Shown: piece by piece, positions 5,910 to 9,434 of the stretch
Numbering within the stretch: position 1 is the stretch's first letter
How the letters are laid out: every line of letters begins with the position of its first letter
Assembly: GCA_023411405.1 (NCBI GenBank)
Contig: JAEYOU010000733.1
Coordinates: 1-9,434 of the forward strand
Direction of reading: 5' to 3'
DNA length: 9,434 bases
Source: Pseudomonadota bacterium
GTDB taxonomy: Bacteria; Myxococcota; Myxococcia; Myxococcales; Anaeromyxobacteraceae
Translations under genes and position numbers: made by a program
Notes under the pieces: generated by a model
What the model saw: the letters and a program-made list of their open reading frames with translations, nothing else
Databases searched by the model: none
Told to the model about the DNA's origin: nothing

Positions 5910-6985
5910 TGAACCGCGTCGCGCTCCCCGCCGTGCTCGCCGCCGCCGCAGGCATCGTCCTCGCGGGCGCGGGCTGTTCGCTCAAGCCGCAGCGCTCCGA
6001 GGCGCAGAAGGCCGAGCCCAAGTACGTCTTCCCGCACCAGCCCCACGTCGAGGGCGAGGTCGCCTGCGTCGCCTGCCACGCCGGCATCGCCGACGCGAAG
6101 ACGCTCGAGGCCGGCGTCCGCCACGTGCAGCTCCCGAAGAATGCGTCCACGGACGACCGCTGCAGCGGCTGCCACGACACCGACGTGTCGATCGAGGTGC
6201 CGGCCCGGAGCGAGCCGTTCCGGATCCGGATCGATCACCAGCAGCACCTCGCCCAGGTGAAGGACTGCCGGACCTGCCACCAGAAGCTGCCGGAGACCGG
6301 CGACGCGCGCGCGCCCGCGCCGCCGATGGCGACCTGCACGAGCTGCCACAACCACCAGGCCGACTTCAACGCCGCGAAGTGCACCCCCTGCCACGTGGAC
6401 CTCAAGGGCTACGTGCCGCAGACGGCGTTCTCGCACGCGGGGAACTGGATGAAGGTGCACGGCGCGATGGCCCGGCCGACCGCCGAGAGCTGCGCCGCGT
6501 GCCACGACCAGACCTCCTGCGCCGAGTGCCACGCGTCGCAGGTGACGCCGGCGCGCCCCTCGGTGATCTTCCCCGAGGACGTGGACAAGGGGTTCATCCA
6601 CCGCGGCGACTACGTCTCGCGCCACGTCATCGACGCCCGCGCCAACCCCGCGAGCTGCCGGTCCTGCCACGGCTCCGCGTTCTGCTACACCTGCCACACC
6701 GAGCAGGGCGTGACCTCGTCGGCGGTGAACGTCCGCGATCCGCACCCCGTGGGCTGGGCGACCGACCCCGGCCCGAAGGGCCACGGCGCCGCCGCGCGCC
6801 GGGACATCCTGAGCTGCGCCGGCTGCCACGACAACGGCGCGTCGTCCACCTGCGTCGCCTGCCACCAGATGGGCGGCGCCGGCGGCAACCCGCACCCGGG
6901 GTCGTTCCGCACGAGGCACCGCGGCGGGGCGGACCCGTCGACCAAGCCGATGTGCAGCGCCTGCCACACGCAGCCGCTGCCGTAG
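5909..6985 (+). CDS. Dodecaheme c-type cytochrome, probable lipoprotein
   Basis: This is an electron-transfer protein with 12 CXXCH heme-binding motifs in 358 residues, beginning at C53, C85, C120, C143, C158, C195, C204, C250, C259, C303, C315 and C349. The start is ATG 5909, which overlaps the barrel's TGA and has GGAGG 7 bases upstream; the GTG at 5906 is less likely. The N-terminus has a hydrophobic signal and a cysteine (C23, in AGAGCSL). Its lipobox is imperfect because position -3 is Gly, so export is sure but lipidation is only probable. Two modules near the N-terminus share H-Q-x-H-x6-CXXCH (H43/H46/C53 and H110/H113/C120), as in c7/c3-type cytochromes. Four C-terminal modules share a paired-histidine pattern. 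It probably carries electrons between periplasm and cell surface with the coupled barrel. Terminal acceptor (metal oxides, humics or other) cannot be read from sequence. Confidence 0.96.
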   Translation: MNRVALPAVLAAAAGIVLAGAGCSLKPQRSEAQKAEPKYVFPHQPHVEGEVACVACHAGIADAKTLEAGVRHVQLPKNASTDDRCSGCHDTDVSIEVPARSEPFRIRIDHQQHLAQVKDCRTCHQKLPETGDARAPAPPMATCTSCHNHQADFNAAKCTPCHVDLKGYVPQTAFSHAGNWMKVHGAMARPTAESCAACHDQTSCAECHASQVTPARPSVIFPEDVDKGFIHRGDYVSRHVIDARANPASCRSCHGSAFCYTCHTEQGVTSSAVNVRDPHPVGWATDPGPKGHGAAARRDILSCAGCHDNGASSTCVACHQMGGAGGNPHPGSFRTRHRGGADPSTKPMCSACHTQPLP

Positions 6986-7012
6986 CGGGACGAGCGCGGC
7001 TCCGGTAGACCC

Positions 7013-7036
7013 GAGGGCGCCCGCGAGGGCGCCCTC
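7013..7036 (+). terminator. Terminator of the barrel-cytochrome operon, GNRA loop
   Basis: GAGGGCGCCC (7013-7022) and GGGCGCCCTC (7027-7036) form a perfect 10-bp stem closed by a GCGA tetraloop, a member of the unusually stable GNRA class. It begins 28 bases after the cytochrome stop and is followed by TGCATTTCGTCCTC, a weak but T-rich tail. Position and shape fit a Rho-independent terminator. Confidence 0.7.
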
Positions 7037-7059
7037 TGCATTTCGTCCTCCCCACGAAC

Positions 7060-7156
7060 CCGCTCACCCTTCGACAGGCTCACCCTTCGACAGGCTCACC
7101 CTTCGACAGGCTCACCCTTCGACAGGCTCACCCTTCGACAGGCTCAGGGTGAGCGG
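7060..7156. repeat. Palindromic repeat expanded to five tandem 16-bp units
   Basis: Five perfect, back-to-back copies of CTCACCCTTCGACAGG run from 7063 to 7142. The block is framed by exact inverted arms: CCGCTCACCCT at 7060-7070 and AGGGTGAGCGG at 7146-7156. With only one unit left, the element would be a 33-bp palindrome (11-bp arms, 11-bp loop) of the type found scattered as REP-like sequence in many GC-rich bacteria. The simplest reading is that one dispersed palindrome grew by tandem duplication of its left half. It is not a CRISPR array, because there are no spacers. The unit length of 16 would break any reading frame, and no gene crosses it. Confidence 0.9.
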
Positions 7157-7306
7157 CCGTCTACAACGCAACCTGTGAATGCCTCGGCAGCCGCCGGAGC
7201 GCTGGAGCACGGCCGCCGGCGAGCGAGCACCGAGGGCGCGCAGCCCCCACCGGCCGGTCTCCGCGCGCGGACCGCGCCGCTCGCAGCGGGCGCGCGACTG
7301 TTCGAA

Positions 7307-7345
7307 GCCGGCCACCTGCGAGCGAAGCGAGCAGAGGTGGCCGGC
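7307..7345. repeat. 11-bp inverted repeat with a palindromic loop
   Basis: GCCGGCCACCT (7307-7317) and AGGTGGCCGGC (7335-7345) are perfect inverted arms. The 17-base loop contains GAGCGAAGCGAG, and CTGC/GCAG inside it can pair further. The arms lie between two operons that each have their own terminator, so it is more likely a dispersed repeat than a terminator. Confidence 0.7.
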
Positions 7346-7401
7346 AAGTTTCGCGCGCCTCGCCCAGATGCGCTGCTCCGCTTCGCGCGCGTATCGAGAC
7401 C

Positions 7402-7431
7402 CCGCCGCGCGCCCGAGGTAGCGAGCGGCGG
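7402..7431. repeat. 7-bp inverted repeat in the spacer
   Basis: CCGCCGC (7402-7408) pairs with GCGGCGG (7425-7431) around a 16-base loop that contains AGGTAGCGA. The TAGCG word also occurs in the palindrome near 709-713. In DNA this GC-rich such stems arise easily by chance, so this is noted with modest weight. Confidence 0.35.
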
Positions 7432-7472
7432 ACGTGCGGAGGCGCGGAGGCGGCGTACGTGACGAACGTCCC

Positions 7473-7509
7473 GGAAAGGAAAGGCCCGACCGCACGCGGC
7501 GGCCGGGCC
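7473..7509 (-). terminator. Intrinsic terminator of the GH5 gene
   Basis: Read on the minus strand, GGCCCGGCCGC, a 5-base loop and GCGGTCGGGCC form an 11-bp stem with one G-U pair, followed at once by TTTCCTTTCC. It begins 27 bases after the GH5 stop codon. Strong stem, short loop and T-rich tail make this the best intrinsic terminator in the window. Confidence 0.8.
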
Positions 7510-7536
7510 CCATGGCTTCGACGAAGGAACGCGCCG

Positions 7537-8697
7537 CTACTCGTCCGCCGGCGGCGGCTCCGCCTCGACCGGGATGAGCGCCTCGATGATCTCCGGCCGC
7601 CAGGCGTTCGCCTGCCGATCGTACGCCCCGAACGCCTGATCGAACTCCCAGTACCCCCAGCTCCAGCCGCGCGCCTCCGCCTCACGGGCGATGAAGGCGG
7701 TCCACGCCTTGCGGTACTCCGCGCCGGCGCTGGCGCCCGGGTACCCCGCGTGCGCGCCGAACTCGCCCACGTAGACCTCGAACGGCAGGTCCTGCTGGGC
7801 GTTCCAGGTCTCCACCGACTGGAAGAGCGAGAGGAGCGGCTGCTGTTCGTCCGACGTCCCGCGCCAGATCGCCCTCCAATCCGTCGCACCGTCCACCCAG
7901 CTCGCGCCCTGATGCGTGAAGCGGAACGGCTCGTACCAGTGAATGGTGATGATGGTGTTGCCCGGGTTGCAGGCCTCCGGGAGCGCGAGGTTCGAGAGGC
8001 TGGTGGGCCCGCCCCAGCTGGCCGTCCCGACCATGATCTTGCGGCCGTCCTGCGTGGCGGCGTTGTCGGTCCAGATGACGCCGGTGAGCTGGGCGATGAT
8101 CTGATTCCACTGCGTGGAGCCGACCGCGCCGTTCGGCTCGTTGAGCAGCTCGAACACGAGCGTGTCCGCCGGGTAGCTGCTCACCGGGAACGTGTCCGAG
8201 ATCTGGTCCCAGAACGCGGCGAGCCGGGCGCGGTGGGTGGCCAGGAGCTCAGGCTGGCTCATCATCTCGACGTAGTGGTGCGTGTTGATGACCACGATGA
8301 GGTCCGCCGCGATCGCCCAGTCCACCACCTGCTTCACCCGGGCCAGGAAGGCCGCGTCGATCGTGTAGGCAGGGCCGGTCATGCTCGCGTGCGCGGACCA
8401 GCGGATCGGGATCCGGACCGACTTGAACCCGGCGGCTTTGATGTCCGTGAAGTCGGCCGCCTGGATCAGGCGCCCGCCGGTCCAGTCGCCCTCGTCGTCG
8501 TCCGCCTCGAGGTAGTTCCCCATGTTGATGCCGCGCCCGAGGAAGGAGTCCCCCTCGGCGTAGCCGTACTTGTTCGTGTAGTAGCTCTCGTCGAGGACGA
8601 CGTCGGTGGGAGGAGTACCGCCACCGCCGCCGCCGCATCCCATCACCAGGGACGAGGCGAGCAGCGCGGCGAGCGTGGAGCGCAGCTGGAGCGTCAT
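7537..8697 (-). CDS. GH5-family glycoside hydrolase (cellulase-like), lipoprotein
   Basis: This is a retaining beta-glycosidase of the (beta/alpha)8 GH5 family, most likely an endoglucanase-type enzyme on the cell surface or in the periplasm. I start it at ATG 8697, with GAGG 6 bases upstream, giving 386 residues; the longer open frame has no good start signal. The N-terminus MTLQLRSTLAALLASSLVMGC is a lipoprotein signal with a slightly unusual lipobox (VMGC, lipidated C21), followed by a run of six glycines as linker. The catalytic domain has SVRIPIRW (conserved Arg), NTHHY (139-142), LLNEPNG with acid/base E187, IHWYEPF with H253 and Y255, and VYVGEFG with nucleophile E312, then WGYWEFD. 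FTHQGASW is typical of one bacterial group of GH5 cellulases. There is no carbohydrate-binding module. The actual glucan or mannan substrate is not certain. Confidence 0.93.
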   Translation of the reverse strand: MTLQLRSTLAALLASSLVMGCGGGGGGTPPTDVVLDESYYTNKYGYAEGDSFLGRGINMGNYLEADDDEGDWTGGRLIQAADFTDIKAAGFKSVRIPIRWSAHASMTGPAYTIDAAFLARVKQVVDWAIAADLIVVINTHHYVEMMSQPELLATHRARLAAFWDQISDTFPVSSYPADTLVFELLNEPNGAVGSTQWNQIIAQLTGVIWTDNAATQDGRKIMVGTASWGGPTSLSNLALPEACNPGNTIITIHWYEPFRFTHQGASWVDGATDWRAIWRGTSDEQQPLLSLFQSVETWNAQQDLPFEVYVGEFGAHAGYPGASAGAEYRKAWTAFIAREAEARGWSWGYWEFDQAFGAYDRQANAWRPEIIEALIPVEAEPPPADE

Positions 8698-8906
8698 GAA
8701 GAACCTCAGGGCGGTGCGGAGGACTGTGCGCGTCGCCCGGACACCGCAGTACACGGGCGCGCTGGTTCACTGATCCTACCAGGGAAGCGACCCGCCGTTC
8801 GTCCCCTGCCTCCCCGATGGCCCGCGCCGCCGCCCCCCCGAAGGCCGTGGGCGTCCGGCCCGCTCGTGCCTACCCCAGCGGTGGACCTGCGAGCAGGGAG
8901 CGCCCC
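8698..8906. promoter_or_regulatory. Divergent spacer between GH5 and acyltransferase genes
   Basis: These 209 bases must hold both promoters. On the minus strand GGTAGGATC at 8772-8780 contains a TAGGAT -10-like word 75 bases before the GH5 start, but no convincing -35 box stands at the right spacing. A long C-rich run lies near 8830-8840. On the plus strand GGGAG at 8896-8900 is the ribosome binding site of the acyltransferase. No operator-like palindrome stands out. Confidence 0.3.
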
Positions 8907-9434
8907 GTGATCTTTCAGGAGCCGATGCGCCGCGTGGACGCCGCCTGGCTCCGGATGGACCGGCCCGCGAACGCCGCCGACATCGTCGCGCTGCTGGAGC
9001 TGGCCGAACCGCTCCCGCTCCCGCGCGTCCGGGCGCTCGTCGAGGAGCGCCTGCTGCGCCTCCGCCGCTTCCGCCAGCGCGTCCACGACCCGGGGCTCGG
9101 GCCCGTCCAGTGGGAGGACGATCCCGGGTTCGAGCTCGCGCGCCACCTCGCCCATGTGGAGCTCGAGCCGGGGGAACGATCGCTCCGGGAGCACCTCGGC
9201 GCGCTCGCCACGGAGCCGTTCGAGCCGGGGCGCCCGCCCTGGCGCATCCAGCTCCTGGCGCTCGGACGCCAGCGCTCCGCGCTGGCCGTGAAGCTGCACC
9301 ACTGCCTCGGCGACGGCCGGGCGCTCGTCCGCGTCCTCCTCGGGATGGCGGATGAGGTCACCGCCCCGCCGGCCGCGCCGGGCCGGGCGTTCCAGCGGCT
9401 CGGGCTCGCGGAGGATCCGCGCGGCGCCCTGCGG
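8907..9434 (+). CDS. WS/DGAT-family acyltransferase (wax ester synthase/diacylglycerol acyltransferase), 3' end outside window
   Basis: This is an acyl-CoA-dependent O-acyltransferase of the bacterial family that makes wax esters and triacylglycerol storage lipids at the inner membrane. The frame stays open from GTG 8907 to the window edge, giving 176 residues of a protein that is usually about 450-500 long. The active-site motif HHxxxDG is present as HHCLGDG (H131, H132, D136, G137). The conserved approach PFEPGRPPWRIQLL (104-117) and the N-terminal VDAAWLRMDRP (10-20) also match the family. GTG 8907 has GGGAG 6 bases upstream. ATG 8925 has AGGAG only 3 bases away and would start directly at MRRVDAAW, so it remains possible. 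The gene is divergent from the GH5 hydrolase. Whether the full protein has the usual single condensation-type fold or extra domains cannot be seen here. Confidence 0.9.
   Translation, partial: MIFQEPMRRVDAAWLRMDRPANAADIVALLELAEPLPLPRVRALVEERLLRLRRFRQRVHDPGLGPVQWEDDPGFELARHLAHVELEPGERSLREHLGALATEPFEPGRPPWRIQLLALGRQRSALAVKLHHCLGDGRALVRVLLGMADEVTAPPAAPGRAFQRLGLAEDPRGALR

Larger units (their letters stand above)
7157..7470. other. Gene-free spacer rich in hairpins
   Basis: I see no credible gene here. Short open frames on both strands translate to Ala/Arg-rich sequence without domain, signal or ribosome site, and they overlap palindromes. The stretch holds at least two clear inverted repeats (7307-7345 and 7402-7431), plus repeated short words: TTCGCGCGC near 7350 and 7380, and GCGAGCG/AGCGAGC several times. 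It separates two converging transcription units and looks like a landing place for small dispersed repeats, or a decayed sequence. Confidence 0.55.

Noticed and set aside
5885..6967. A 360-codon minus-strand frame over the cytochrome
   Set aside because: It is antisense to twelve CXXCH motifs and is rich in Ala, Val, Arg and His, as expected for a shadow frame.
7063..7142. CRISPR array
   Set aside because: The 16-bp units are directly adjacent with no spacers, and no cas genes are present.
7175..7462. A 95-residue protein in the spacer
   Set aside because: It is Ala/Arg-rich, crosses the 7307-7345 and 7402-7431 palindromes, and lacks a ribosome binding site or known motif.
7459..8910. A 483-codon plus-strand frame over the GH5 gene
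   Set aside because: It runs antisense to a convincing GH5 enzyme and through its terminator; the translation has no recognisable domain.

Overview
The window is very GC-rich (roughly 70% or more by eye), with strong third-position GC bias, GTG starts and long antisense shadow frames. A dodecaheme c-type cytochrome paired with an outer-membrane barrel, a histone-deacetylase-family protein and a wax-ester-synthase/DGAT-type acyltransferase together suggest a myxobacterial or related deltaproteobacterial genome. An Anaeromyxobacter-like metal-respiring organism is my best guess. This is an inference from gene content and composition, not a database match.

Layout. (1) 1-678 (+): an M23 zinc peptidase, cut at the left edge. 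It converges on (2) 745-1536 (-), an inositol-monophosphatase-family enzyme (SuhB type). (3) A divergent spacer with two hairpins leads to 1760-2026 (+), a small two-helix membrane protein, followed after 6 bases by (4) 2033-3784 (+), a histone-deacetylase-family hydrolase carrying an unrecognised C-terminal region of about 230 residues. (5) Converging on it is 3840-4355 (-), a TlpA/ResA-like lipoprotein thioredoxin. (6) Across a 204-base divergent promoter region lies a translationally coupled pair: 4560-5909 (+), an outer-membrane beta-barrel, and 5909-6985 (+), a 12-heme cytochrome. A GNRA-loop terminator closes this operon. (7) 6986-7536 is a gene-free spacer of 551 bases made largely of hairpins, including a dispersed-type palindrome expanded internally to five 16-bp units. 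(8) 7537-8697 (-): a GH5 glycoside hydrolase lipoprotein with a good intrinsic terminator. (9) 8907 to the right edge (+): the N-terminal part of a WS/DGAT acyltransferase.

How the genes may work together. The strongest functional unit is barrel plus dodecaheme cytochrome, which resembles a minimal porin-cytochrome conduit for moving electrons across the outer membrane. The divergently transcribed thioredoxin lipoprotein has an acidic residue inside its active site (CDPC; ResA has CEPC). It could serve cytochrome maturation by reducing CXXCH thiols. An imperfect FNR/CRP-like inverted repeat in the shared promoter region would fit anaerobic control. The cytochrome shows clear internal repeats: two HQxH modules in its N-terminal half and four H-x-G-x-aromatic-x3-H modules in its C-terminal half. 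The small membrane protein and the HDAC-family protein look like a second, unrelated operon. Gene order alternates strictly between convergent and divergent, so most genes are probably regulated alone or in pairs.
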